Assembly (NCBI GenBank): GCA_015178975.1
Contig: WHVD01000006.1
Coordinates: 1,364,001 to 1,428,000 of the forward strand
DNA from: Hysterangium stoloniferum
Taxonomy: Eukaryota; Basidiomycota; Agaricomycetes; Hysterangiales; Hysterangiaceae
Direction: 5' to 3'
DNA length: 64,000 bases
Numbering within the stretch: position 1 is the stretch's first letter; every line of letters begins with the position of its first letter. Under the pieces are notes generated by a model. That model did no database searches, had not been told where the DNA came from, and worked only from the letters and a program-made list of their open reading frames with translations. Position numbers and translations under genes: made by a program. Positions 10,252 through 22,474 of the stretch are shown in pieces.

Positions 10252-11799
10252 TACTTTGTATTCCCCGTAGCGGACAGCAGACTGATATTTCAAAAGGCCT
10301 TCGCGGAAAAACAAGTCCGATGGAAGTCGTCTGAATGAATTTCAGCAAAAAGTCGTCCCACATTCCAACACATTTTACGGCCCGACTGGTCTAAACGGTC
10401 ACGTGCAGAAATCATGTGAAGAGATCACGTGTTGCATGTCAGACCACCATAAAAAGACTCATCGCCTAAACAGGTCAATATCAGTATTTTTATAAAAGTC
10501 GAGATGCTCACATTGGCTTCATGACACCTCCCCTTGAAGGATTGGGATATCATTTTATCATGAAACACGAGGATGGTGAAATGAACGGCCTATAGGATAT
10601 ATACGACGAAAGTTCCCGCCAGAGTCAGTGGTCGCCAGCAAGAGGGACGGACTAAGAACTCGGAAATATCCCTCCGCTACACCACTTTCACACTGGCCAT
10701 TTTATATGTCCCCGCCTTCTTATATAGGCTCCCAAGAACAGCTGCCAGGGACACTTGATTTGCATTGGTGATCGTGCGGCCAACTTACGCCCGCCAGTAC
10801 TAAACCTCAGAGACAACAGCTGCAGCAAGCTTAGGGAGAGGCTCTCAAGGGAGGGGCTTTCAAGGGAAGGCTCTGAAGGCTGCAATTGGTCCGTCAATAT
10901 ATCCAGGCATAATGATTTGACGTACTTCAAAGCTTTGCGAGCATGCGAGCATCCGTCTGTATTTCGTACCAAGGTCTTAGACTCCTGTGGACTATAGGCT
11001 CAACTTGGACAGAGCGAGAGAGGGGCCTTTGTAACATCTAATATACCCGCTTAAGTGCACTGCGGATTAAATAACATCAAGGCAATACCACACTGCGCAG
11101 TCGCTATTCTGGCAGACACATAATAACAATCAAAGTCCGATTTGACACATTCATAGATCGTATGTATTTGTTTTAGGTACAGAGAAAATCAAGATGAAAT
11201 CGCATTCAAACGCCCTTTGACGCCTAGATAGGAACCTTAAATTTTCCAAGTCTATTCCTCTCCACCTGGTAAAGTTAGTCATTAATCATTAGAGTACTTA
11301 CTAGGGCTCTGAGCAATTTGTTTGTACCGGTGATATGTCAAGTATTGAATCCATTCCATTTGTAGGACAATGAATGATTCAAGTGGTCAATACATGGCCT
11401 GCTTTCAATATGTCGAGTAAAATGACAGTCGTGGTCATGAAAACATCCTGGCTTATTACACCAGTGGCGATCACTATTACTGCCATGCTGTTGCCGACAA
11501 CATATGTATGAAGTGCCCGCAGAAAATGTTGGAAATTGTGACAGCGATATCTGAATCGAGCTCAGCGTTCATGGTAGCCCGAGGAGCGGAGCACCCAGCA
11601 CTTCATCGGAGTTGAGACAAACTATATTGATCAGTAAATATATGTAATTTAGTGAGCACTTCTAGACAGCATATATATAAAGAATATTTACTAAAGTTTC
11701 GATTTTTGTAATGGGTCAGAGCGAAGCGTATGAATGGACAAGTGCAGCAACCGAAGGGAAGCCTAACATGCCACACCATCTTAAGTTCAGCTTACCACG
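10252..11799. other. Intergenic region, no gene recognised
   Basis: 5' flank of ERG3 followed by unremarkable sequence. Short open frames on both strands around 10.7-11.0 kb show no family features. 11,640-11,720 is AT-rich and may be the 3' tail of the LINE remnant next to it. Confidence 0.5.
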
Positions 11800-12640
11800 G
11801 GACTGTAGATATTCAAGATGATCCTCACCCTTCGTCTCTCCTTGAGTTTCTAGCCAGGCTTACCTTTTATGACCTACGTGAGTATCACAGCGTAGTAAAA
11901 AAATATAAACACTTTCATTTTGCCGTCTGCAAGCTGGGCACAATGCAGACAACGGTCTCCCAATCTTGTGTAGATACTGGTTCAAAGGTATTTGGTCGGT
12001 CCTCAACTGGGTCAAAATGGAGATCTTGCGCTCTGGAAGTTTTGCTGCACATCTTTGCATCCTCGGTGGGAGGTGCAGAAGGGTTCAATTTCACGTAGCA
12101 TTCGAGCATGGGGGAATTTAGCAAATCATTCTTTAGCTTCTTGCGATGATTTGGCTCCAAAAACGTTATAACATCGCTGCTTGCCCGTAGGGAATGCATC
12201 CTTCTAGGGAGGACGATAAGTCGCTTGAGCTTTCACCTTGGACCCCGGCTTTTTTCCCTCAATATCTGCCGTTCATTGCCGATCAATCCTTGTGCCCCGA
12301 TACCCAACTTGATTTGAACAGCCGTCTTCAAAGACTTTCTTTGCTTCAAGCTTCTCAAGTGAAAATTTCATTAAGTGTTGTCCTGGTGCACCTTTCTCTG
12401 TCGTTGAGGCAATGAGGTTGCCAATTTCGACCTTGACCTGCCTGGCCCTCCTGGCTGTACCTGACATATGACCAACCAGTATGATTCCCATGAGCTCAGC
12501 TTCAAAAACGGTGTGATACTTAACCTTGCCCAAGTACTTCCTCACTATAGCTGTTCTCCACCAGTTGTCAAACAGAACCTCCGTCAATCCGACCGGCAAC
12601 TCCACCCTTAATGCTGGACTCGTTTGCAAAATCTTAAACC
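11800..12640 (-). pseudogene. LINE (non-LTR retrotransposon) ORF2 3'-end remnant
   Basis: Read right to left, three frames carry successive pieces of a fungal LINE C-terminus. First comes an RNase H piece (VLFDNWWRTAIVRKYLG, then HTVFEAELMGI, near 12,580-12,450). Next comes a linker with PSAPPTEDAK (near 12,080). Last is the final domain, LTQLRTDQIPLNQYLHKIG followed by LCPACRRQ..V..FLLRC (12,020-11,880), the C-terminal cysteine-histidine motif common in these elements. Frameshifts separate the pieces and the reverse transcriptase is missing, so it is a dead 5'-truncated copy. Confidence 0.8.
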
Positions 12641-14472
12641 TGCAATCACCCTTGCCCCCTTCCCAGACTGCAGGAATTTTATTATCAGGAATGTCGACCT
12701 TGTGTTGAGGGTGCCACTTAGGTCATTCAATGACTGGCTGTATGGTTACCAACTTGTCCGGCTTTATACCGTAAACATACATCAGGTGATGTAGGGGGAC
12801 TTGGGACATTTGAGAAGGGGAATAATTATCTTCAGGTATGGAGAGCTTGTTTTTTTGGCATCTGAAAAAAGGTCCGAAAAAAGATCTTGAACTTCCCTTC
12901 ATCGCCGTGTGCCACAGCATCAGACTCATCATCTTGCTTATATTTAACGGGAGTATTTTAGCATCTGTTCGCCCCCTTAGAGGCGAAGCAGTGAGCTATT
13001 CAAACCATTCTTTCGTCAACTCTGCCGACAAATGATTCTCAATTTTCTAGCTTGACCTTCTTTATACCGTTAGTATACCGGTTCCTCTTGTAATCGTGTG
13101 CAGGATCAAGCGGATCATTTTCTCTCTTGAGTCTTTAATGCCCTCCGGTGAGTCCTGATGCTTGTACTATAGAATTTTATGTATTATATTACATAGGACT
13201 TGCCCTAATAAATAAAAAAGGATTGTGGGTGGCGGAAACGTTACACAGGTCGCTCTTTGTGGCTAAAGGCACTCACGCACAGCATAGCACTTAAAGCTTG
13301 TTCTATTTTCTGTCTGGAGGGACATACTCCAAATTCAAGCTACTCCTAACGGCGGTAAATGTTATCTCTTCATTGCCATTATATCAGCAACGATTCACCT
13401 AGTGCCATGATAGATTAATATTATCTTCAGAGACTATATACGACCAGTTATCCTTTTGAAACAAGTAATCATATCCAGTGTTCAATCCGTGTGTTGTGAG
13501 TAAAGTTTCTACATGCTTCACTCTGGTGTTCTTAGACAGAGACCCTCGATCACCAACATACCCCGGCGTTTAACAACCAAATAAAGGCCAGATGCTATAT
13601 GATCCCTTACAATGTTGGCTGCCTTTCTTCTGCTACCCCAATGGCAATACCCCTATCCTTCAAGTTGCAATATCAGCTATCGCCGTTCTGCTGTACACCT
13701 TCATGATTGGACAATACAATTTACCGATTGGTGGTTCTCTGAGAAATCGGGGTGACGTTAGGGCTAGCGGATACATTTCAGGCGGTATTCCTAATGTGGA
13801 CGACTCATCCCGACAAGTAGGTTGATGTTGGCAGTTGACCAATGATCTTCAACCTATGTGTCGGGATTAGATAAATAATCAGAGCCTCTTATTTTTAAAA
13901 TCGTTTTTTTACTCTAAAGCAGTATTTGAGAATGCAACGCTTTCGCCTTCGGAGATAATCTCCGAATTTTTTCGATGGCGTCCTGAGCCGGTAACAGTGG
14001 TTATTTCGTCATTGTGGAGACCATCATTATTCAACTGTACGTCTGTAAGTCATACATTTTTTTAAATGGACGCGAAAATTCACATCAAAACGATCGACTT
14101 CATAGATTAGATGCCAATGCGATGCGGCCAGTGACCTGATTATACGACTTTCGAGAGTCCAGGGTATTGGCGAATCGCTTAGCATTTTGTTTCTTTTTCG
14201 GAATATTTCATATGCCCGTGGCCCAGGAAACCTCGTGATGATAACTCGTCCGACCCGAATTTAAAAATTGACCTAGTCACTTTCCAGTCATATCGTCATC
14301 AACTTGGCTTCATTTTTTTTACTTTTGGTTGAAATTATCAACACAAGACAACACCAGACTATGAAATTGCTGTTGGCCGCACAATCAACAAGCTCAATTT
14401 ATTGGATCATGTCATGTGAGCGCACTCATGCCGCCTTTAGAAACAGATCCCTATCCTCATGGTTGACGTAGA
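12641..14472. other. Long intergenic stretch, no gene recognised
   Basis: Several 60-77 codon frames exist, for example 13,592-13,825 on the plus strand, but none has family features, a credible splice pattern or an overlapping partner. It holds the 3' flank of MFS-A. Confidence 0.5.
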
Positions 14473-16960
14473 TCACCGAAAATTTAGGACAACGATCTCT
14501 TGCGAAAAAACGGGGGAGGGAGTGACTCGACGGGACGCTTGATCAAAAACTCTGTCCAACTTATATCAGCATTACTAGTGCACAACGGAGCAAAATTACA
14601 CACGCAGCAGTTTCCTCCAGCGTTCGGTTCTTCGTCTCTACAATATAAAAGTAACAGAAAACAACTTCGAAACAAATCCAGCAGTCATAGCTGAGGGATA
14701 TATTGTAGCTAAACAATCGAGGAAGCAATTGATCTTACACGAGATAATATTTCCATCCAATAGCTTTAAGGACGATGGGATTAACAAACCTATGGTCCAC
14801 TTAGTTCTTTGTCAAAGACTCTTATGGATGGAGACGTACTGATTTGATATGACGGCGATGCCGACGGTTAGGAAAAGAATGTTCAGTCCCTTCGCCCTGA
14901 GCGAATATGGCAATATCTCCACGCAATAACTTACGACTAAGGGTGAGAACGCTATAGCATAGGCTGCAAAGAAGAGAAAAATGAATGAAACCACAGCATA
15001 TGCAGCTGCCTTGGATTGAGTCGCGTCAAATTGTGCAGAACATACAGTCTGCACAACAAAGAATAGGAGCATTCCAAGGCAAGATGTCAAGAATAGATTT
15101 CTTCGGCCTGCAAGATCACACGATAGGCCCGCGCCGACAGCCCAGGTTAAATACCACATCTGAAGTAAAGCACTTATGAAAAGTTGAGTGGCAGGCTTTC
15201 CAATGCCAATGACGTTCAGTACAGAGTGCAAGTAGGTTGCAATCAGGCCATTGCCAGTCCACTGCTACAGTTGGAGTTATGATTTTGAAACTGTGTTCGC
15301 TCACTTACCTGACAAAACAAACCTAAAGCAATGATTAGGACGGTGCGTTTCCTATTGGCCGGTGTGGTAAACATGCTTATATACCCGACGCTTGAAGTAA
15401 TATTTCTGGTAACTTCGATGTTTGCTATAATTTCAGCGAATTCTAGCTCCACAACCACTTCCTGGCTGCACAGAATCAGTCTAATCATAATTTGTAGCAG
15501 GCAAATTTATATTCACCTATCGCTATTCCCGTGCCAATATGTTAAAATCTCTCGAGCTTCTCCATTACGACCTTGACTTATTAACCACCGAGGTGACTCC
15601 GGAACAAACCACACCGTAAGCAATGGGACAATTGCCCCAATTGACTGCAGTGCAGATGGGATGCGCCATGACCATGAGTTTTCCATAGAGGATGTCCCAA
15701 AAGCCTTAAATTTATCATAAGCAAAGGAAGGGTATACTTAGCAGGGGTAGTCACTCACGGACCAAGCAGCTCTGCAATTAACCAAAGCAAGACAACGAGG
15801 CAGAAAGGTTCATTATAGATTTGAAACGCATTAAGAGGCTAAATAACGCACACTATTGCACCACAAATACTAATACCGGAAGACTCGTGAATTTTTCAAA
15901 TTTGAGGAACAACTGCACGCACCCTATTGGGCTATATAATGATATTAGGGGCGCGCGATGCGTCGGGTATGCAATTTCAGAAATCACTACATTGTGGTGA
16001 TCCAACAATATTGTCCACGAGGGAAAACATTCACCTACATAAAGGAGCCGCATTCGTAGCAAATGCTGTGCCTAGACCAGCTAAATCCAGGAATATCAAT
16101 CAGACGATGCACAATCGGGCAAAGGCACACTTACTTGTCATCCTCAAAATATCATATATCAATTACCATCTTGCACACTTCAAATCCTTATTGATAAAAT
16201 ACCTCGCAAGTAAGAACATAAGTACGTTTTGGGACCCAGTTTGAATGGCTATGCCAACGGTCACTGTTGGTCAATATAAGAAACCGGCAATGTGTGACGC
16301 CAAATTGTGTATGTACTTATGACTGCGCCGATGAATATTGCCTTCCGACGTCCTGCCATGTCGCTAAGGTATGGGGCAAAAGGCAATCCCACCAAAGCAC
16401 CTATACTCTACGTCAGAGGTTAGATTCAGATTCCTTTACATCTGCGAGAAAATGGGAACCTGGCTTGCAACGAAAATTCCCATCTATGTCCGGCCCAATA
16501 AGTAAACAAATGAGAAGTGCCTTTCCCCTTACCATTGCACCTGTCGGCTGATAGAAGTAATTTTTGAATGTGTCAAGACTGAACAGTGAGTCTGTGGAAA
16601 AATGGGCAATAGATCACACTACTACTCAGGTTCAAACAGTCCAGCATACGGACTCATGAGACTGCCATCGTATCCGCTCGCGAACGAAGTCAAGAGGCTA
16701 GAAAAAGTAGGCCATATGATGCTGTACTGCTGTGAATAAACTCACAGACAAATTATCCACCCGTTCAATATTATTACGCCTTTCAAGCAATTGAGCAACC
16801 GAGACGTGTCGGAAATGGTGATGTGTCCACGTACGTTTATTAATGTACCAGGGCCGTTTGGCTATTTCATCAATAAATTACTATTCCATGCGTATATTAT
16901 GAACCCACCAAGCTCTACAAAATCTTCCTCACCCCTTCGTTCAGCTGTAGCAAACTCCAT
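14473..16960 (-). CDS. MFS-A: sugar-porter (lactose permease-like) transporter
   Basis: Nineteen exons: 16960-16909, 16861-16835, 16779-16746, 16697-16654, 16591-16533, 16483-16460, 16407-16317, 16263-16203, 16142-16135, 16080-16039, 15986-15923, 15869-15852, 15771-15759, 15704-15517, 15465-15309, 15261-14840, 14789-14739, 14690-14604 and 14551-14473. They sum to 1521 nt (506 aa) with matching phases throughout. It is a 12-helix plasma membrane sugar permease by family: GYDGSLM, DMAGRRKA (loop 2-3), PESPRWL (loop 6-7), DLAGRRNLF (loop 8-9) and VETKNRTLEE at the end. It is clearly diverged from MFS-B, -C and -D and has four extra introns in its second half plus one near the N-terminus. The 8-nt exon at 16142-16135 is needed to keep the frame. 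The substrate is not evident from sequence. Confidence 0.85.
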
Positions 16961-17622
16961 TATGATGAAGGAAAATATTGATAGAATATCTGACCTCATG
17001 TCTGCAGTGTTATAAAGTATGGGTCATGCGGGAAGCTCCTCAATGGTGTGATAAGAGTCAAGCATGCCTTGCATCCTTAACAAGATGGGGTTAGTTGGAC
17101 ACTTAAACAAGCGACAACGTGCTGGTTCCCACTCCGACTTAGGCTCACTATTCACCCATTGCGTGTCCTCACATGGACTGCAAAATTGATGACATACAAA
17201 GATGACGTGTACCAGCCACAATGCAGACCGGTAAAACCTCAGGAAGGATATAAAGGTTGTGCACTGATAGATGTAAAGGCTTCTAAACTGCCGCCATGCC
17301 ACTCTGACCAGGCACTCTTGTGTCATAATCAACACTTGCAGCCGATCCAGAGATAATGCCAGGACTTCGGGCGAATCCTCAAGGCTCGTAGATGTTCTTA
17401 GCAGGTTTATGATAGGCTTATATATTCTTGATTGCCACAGAGTCAGAGCCGTCTGACAACATTAGAAGACATTAAAACACTGAAGCAGTAACACGTACAT
17501 ATCGTATTATATTCATCATCACCATAATATGAACCAATGACGATGGTTGGACAATTATAAATAGTTGAATATAATATACCTGTACACAATACTCGACACA
17601 GAGAAAAGCCACGTGAGCCGCT
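16961..17622. other. Intergenic between MFS-A and TFA1
   Basis: 5' flank of MFS-A and 3' flank of TFA1. A 103-codon minus-strand frame (17,335-17,024) has no recognisable features and is not called a gene. Confidence 0.5.
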
Positions 17623-19465
17623 TCAGCCCTCACGAGACGTAACTACATCGAAGAAAGCAGTGTACTCATCCTCAGTCATTAATTCGTGGTGTTCCTCGGT
17701 CACTTCGGAAAACTTCATGGGTTTGCCTTGAACTGTGACGATGTTGTGACTCAGTGATATCCGCAAATGAAAGTTGTTAGCATACCATAGACAGTGGGAT
17801 CATCCCCAACAAAGCCAACCTCTTCGGCTAATGTCATCTCCCCGCCATCTCCTCCAAAAGTAAATCCTTCTTCCTCTCTAGTGCGTTTCCCGTTAGGATT
17901 CAGTCCTCCGTCTCCAGTAGCCGTAGGGCCTTGACTCCAACCTGGCGTATACGGCGTACCCGGAGTCGAAGGGACAGATGAATATGACGGTGCCCTTCCA
18001 TTGAGATAATTTAAATCTGGTTTGTGATCTTCTGGCTCGGCGTTCAAGCCACCCCAGGAGTCCATGCTAGGTGTTTGCACTGCGGACGACTGTAATGATG
18101 CATAATAAGCATCATAATCTGATGGTTTCGATTATTGTCAGTTGGACATGAAAAAAGCTATTAAGAAATGCGTACAGTCCGAATGTTTGCTAGTCGATGG
18201 TTTGACATCCTGCTCGACCTTGACACCCAATTCAGTAGATGTGGTGCCGTTCGGTGCTTTACCCAGTCCGCTAAGGATAGCCGCATTAGAACTCGAACTT
18301 GATTTTGTTGCCATACGCGCTCCGGGGTTCGTCAATGATTCCAGAATTGCTGCGTTGGAACCAGATCCCGAGGCCACTGGGGATAACTGGGTGGATGCTG
18401 CATGTGATGCTGCAGCGTGGCCTAGAGCTGTCAATTCACCTGTAATAGTGGATTTCGTATGCCACGAAGGCATCACGTTTTGTTGGCTAAAAACGTATTA
18501 GCATAATTTCTCAGAAGGATCACAAAATCTGACCGTTTAGCCTCAGCCTCTTTCTCTCTTTCAGCCCTCCGCGTGGCCTCATCCTTGTCAACTGACATGA
18601 TGATCTCCATGCCATCCTCTTTCTTCTCTCCATTAGCCCCAGCAGCCTTGAGCCCATCACGTTCAGCCGCCCGTTTCGCCTCTTCTGAAGGGTTCTTTCT
18701 CAGCCACTCTTGTACATCGAAAGCAGGCAAAACCATCTCTTCGGTCTTACGGAGCCCTTCCCGAACGAAACGCATCTGATGATTGAAACGCTGCATGCGA
18801 TCTTGGCTACCCTTCACACTCTCTGCATTCTCATTTTCAATGACTTCGGCTTTACAGTCCTCGCATATGAACGCGCCACGGGAGAAGTCCATGAGTCGGT
18901 CAGAATCGAGTGGCGTGTAGGATCGTCGACACTGAGGACAGATATAACCTTTGTTGTCGAGCTCCTGTAGATATGTTAGTAAACACAATGCAGCCAACGA
19001 GAGAATTACATTGCGAAGCTTCGAGTCGATTACACGACGCATCTCCGCAACACGCCATTTGACAACGTTGCAGAAATGTTGATAGTCTATGTAGAAATAC
19101 TGTCTGGCTTGAGCTCTTGTGGCACCTTCCTTTAGTTCGTTCTGTCGGTAACTGCGCCACTGTCAGTGGACTTATGGCTTGAACAGTCATGCAGCTCTTA
19201 CACCTTCAATAGCTTATCTGCATGAAGAACGGCAGTAATTTTCAAGAGTTCCTTTAGTTGGAGACCTACTCGGCCTGCTAGATCATCTTCTTTTAAGCTG
19301 CAGTTGTTCTTAAGACTAAAGCATCACACCAGTCAAAAACCCTCAAACTTACACAGGATGGCGAACAAGTTGATCCATCACAACTGTGTATTTCGCTTCA
19401 TAGAAACCTCGACAGACATGTTGTACCAGGAGCTTCAGAACCTCCTTCTCCTCCTTCGTGGACAT
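17623..19465 (-). CDS. TFA1: Transcription initiation factor TFIIE subunit alpha
   Basis: Exons 19465-19353, 19297-19202, 19151-19010, 18964-18534, 18486-18176, 18118-17786 and 17732-17623 join to 1536 nt (511 aa). TFIIE alpha helps RNA polymerase II load TFIIH at promoters. The N-terminal winged-helix region starts MSTKEEKEVLKLLVQHVCRG. A zinc ribbon follows with CPQC at 126-129 and CEDC at 151-154. Then come a long charged helix and a PSWHTKSTITG block equivalent to the PEWHKQSTI segment of yeast Tfa1. The C-terminus is acidic (MTEDEYTAFFDVV). Introns are about 45-58 nt. The ATG at 19465 was chosen because the upstream frame meets a stop and because it aligns with the known N-terminus. Essential single-copy gene by family. 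Confidence 0.93.
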
Positions 19466-20231
19466 CCGAGTTCGCAGAGCAGTGGTCTGACGACGAAGCG
19501 CCCATACTTATTACGTAACTCCGACATGAAATTTTGTCACAACGAGATCTAACCTTCGACTCATGCATGAACTTGGATTAAGACCCATCTTTGGAGTCCA
19601 CGGACTCGTATGCATAGGATGAGGGTGTGAGTGTTTAGCTTTACTTGTTAGAGTTGTTTTAGGATGAACTTCTGGATTATTTGCACGTCAGGCTGACTTT
19701 GGCCTTTTTTTGCCATTGTGAGATGCTACACATATCGCTCATTTTCTGACTGCTTTATAACTTCTAATGTTCGAATATTTGGCTTACTGTCACATTTCTA
19801 GATAACGCCTCTGTTCTGCATTCAAGCCTAAGTACGCCAAACGTGGATGAAGCCTTCTCACCTTTGCAGACAAGTTATTGTTCCATCATGTTTACGATCG
19901 ACTGAGAATATTCTCGAGGCAATTATCTGCTCGTGTGGGTCGCGGATAGGCGTATATTAATAAATGAATCTTCGATATTTGAGTGTAAAGAGTAGCTACA
20001 TAATACAAATGACGCAATACTTGTCAAAACACTAGATTTTATTCGCCGCCGAGGAAGTGACATACACAGCAGAGGGCTCGAAAATGACAGTCTCCCGAGT
20101 TATCTACCGCCGGGACGGCGTTTGGAATCGGTATGGCTGCTGAACAATGTTATCTGTACTAACAACATCCTTCTTGATCTTGAAACCTTCATAACTCCTT
20201 CTTTCTAGAGTTCGAAAGTTCCCTGTCTGTC
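19466..20231. other. Divergent intergenic region between TFA1 and the F-box-like gene
   Basis: It probably holds promoters for both divergent genes. From about 19,830 on it is also the left part of the duplicated block: a decayed copy lies at about 36,210-36,745. Confidence 0.6.
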
Positions 20232-21253
20232 ATGTCCTCTTTTAATCAGAGACTAGTCCAAACCCATTGTATAGACGACTTTTCACATCCTGTCCCACCC
20301 GAGATAATTAGAGAGGTATGTGGACGGATGACCTCCTTCTGAGTAATAACTCTAATCGTTCCCTCGACCAGAGCAAGTGCTATTTCATTCATACCTTTTT
20401 GCATACCTACCTTTTTGTTCATTTATTAGTCTTCGTACAATCCGCGAATGGCGGAGATCGACGCAGTCAAACGTTGGTACTTTTACTCGTGTGCAGAGAG
20501 GCGTACAGGTGGCTCATTCGCGCCTTATACCGGACCCTTGTATTCGCCACGCATGCCGAGATGTTAAGATTTCAAAAGGCAATATCAAGCAGCCCTAGGC
20601 TTGCATCATACATCCGGAACCTGTATATTGGATCCACTCAACATCAACCATTCACTCACGCCCATTCTGAAGCCAAAAGAGAACCAACGGAGACATTTCA
20701 GCATGATCCTTTCAGCTGGCCCCCTTCATCTCTCAAGACAATTCGTCGACTCCTCATAGAGTCACCGAACATATCCAGCCTAGCATTAATCAATTTCCCG
20801 CCTTCACTTTGGTCCTCAGTCTCTCCCCTCCTTCCCTCGTCCCTCAAATCCCTCACCTTGGGCCCAGCATATGGGCTCCCTTCCCTCACAGTATGCCATT
20901 TAACATCTCTACAGCATTTTTATTACGCGGACACTCCTCTAAAGTCATCTGATGTGAACCGTCTTGCTTCTCTCCCAACCCTTATTGGGTTCCGCTGGTG
21001 CTCACCCTTGCGATTCGATAATACAGTGTACGGTCAAGTGAAAATATTATTAGAAAGCAGAACACTGAAACGCGTGAGCGTTATCCTGTGTGGTACAGAA
21101 GAGGAGGTGAAGAATGGAGTATGGGGAGAAATGTGGCAAGAACTGTGCGCATCCGGCGGTGATAGATTGCACATCGCTTGCGACCCAGAGTGGGAAGGAA
21201 GACGGGAATGGATTAACAGATTTTGGGATGAGTGGAGGACTAAACATTTCTAA
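20232..21253 (+). CDS. F-box-like protein
   Basis: Exon 1 is 20232-20315 and ends in PVPPEIIRE, the start of an F-box-like motif. The best intron in frame is 20316-20371 (GTATGTG...CCAG). Exon 2 runs to the stop at 21253, giving 321 aa. Exon 2 has LLVCREAYRWLIRALYRTLVF, typical of the short F-box-like proteins abundant in agaricomycetes, then leucine-rich segments (SLKTIRRLLIESPN; SSLKSLTL). Such proteins act as substrate receptors of SCF ubiquitin ligases by family; the target is unknown. An alternative acceptor at 20429 would fit the motif better but breaks the frame, so the start of exon 2 is uncertain. Fragments of this gene recur at 29,313, 36,630, 40,385 and 51,965. Confidence 0.65.
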
Positions 21254-21374
21254 AAATTATGCTAGTTTAACCTGCCTTCTTTAACGCTTAATAGGCCAGT
21301 TGTTTTGGGTTTACGATCTCTTTACATAATTCAATGTTTTTTGAAAGCTCTCATTATGCGCTGTTTTACAACTG

Positions 21375-21970
21375 GTGCTGGTATCATTGATTACGCCTTT
21401 GAATGGGGGGAGATCTGATGGGTGTGTCCTGCTTGTTTTCTCGGTTGATGGTTCCTTGGCCATTTTTCCCGCCGAAGTGCTTCTGGAGGAGATCGACAAG
21501 GTGGAGCAGTCGCAGAACAGTGCCGACTTTAAAAACCACTTCAATGTGAATGCCCTTAAAGAAACATGTTCGCGACTGAAGAAGTTGATTATCGGCGTGG
21601 ATAGCCTGGAAACTATAATTTGATAAGGTAACCGAAAAGACTAGTATGTTCTGGCTATGTAGATTACTCCAACCGCTCTGTCCCACACTCGGTACTCATA
21701 ATTCGTTTCTTGTCTACTCATGCCCAGACGGCAAGGCATATCATTATTTGGTAGTATTGTCTATGTTACTCACAGACTACTGCACCCACCGACCATACTG
21801 ACAGCGAATTCTCCAAGAGCTAGTCGAACAATTTGATGAAATTCAAGGCACCAATACTAGAAGAAGTGGCAACTTGAGGACGATCGTCATCATTTACAGA
21901 CTGAAATCAACCATCTCCATGCGGAATTGCTGGTGTTCGGGTGGTCATGCTGCCCGTGAAGGTTAACTAA
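21375..21970 (+). CDS. Possible coiled-coil protein, gene model uncertain
   Basis: An open frame at 21,375-21,623 has a charged, helix-prone segment (EVLLEEIDKVEQSQNSADFK). Further on, around 21,815-21,950, spliceable frames give a heptad-like stretch (LQELVEQFDEIQ, then WQLEDDRHHLQTEINHLHAELL). The two could be exons of one small coiled-coil gene. No family was recognised and the exon joins were not resolved. It is absent from the visible remains of units 2 and 3. Confidence 0.3.
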
Positions 21971-22474
21971 TTACCTACTTGGAAGGTACATTGCGTTATG
22001 GGTAAGTGCAAGGTGGATTAGGCTGTTCAGAAAGAACGTGAACTGGAGACTCGAGAAGCCAACTTACACCCAGAAGTAGACGCGCATCGCCCACTGCAGA
22101 AGAGTTTCGGTCACCACTTTTACTTTCCACACAACCACTGATCCGTTTTGGATGATCCAAGATGCGTTCTTTCTCCTTTCATTAGAGTTCAGGGAAATTG
22201 TCCGCAGTGGGCTCTCTGCGTCCACTATTTTAATAGTTAAAGGAGGAAAATAAACATTGCCACTATCTAATATGAACCACAAACGTGTGATATATATCAG
22301 CCACTTCTCCCTTGTACCAAATGCTCCAATATACCGCAACCTTCGTCCCAAGAGCCGGATAGACTCGAGCAATTTAATGACCGATATATACCTGAAATTC
22401 CCCATTGATACCTCTAGTTGGACCGACATTATTTACCTAATGTATCTTCAAGAAGGCAAAATATTAACAAGGAT
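21971..22474. other. Short intergenic, 3' flank of the site-2 protease
   Basis: No feature recognised. The open frames overlapping its right edge are shadows of the protease gene on the opposite strand. Confidence 0.5.

Noticed and set aside
17024..17335. 103-codon minus-strand frame as a gene
   Set aside because: No recognisable domain, splice partner or repeat relation; lies in the MFS-A/TFA1 intergenic region.
18142..18501. 119-codon plus-strand frame
   Set aside because: Antisense shadow of TFA1 exon 5.
20430..21253. Acceptor at 20,429 for the F-box-like exon 2
   Set aside because: Gives better motif continuity (VFVQS) but leaves a one-base frame error with the only donor; the acceptor at 20,371 keeps the frame.
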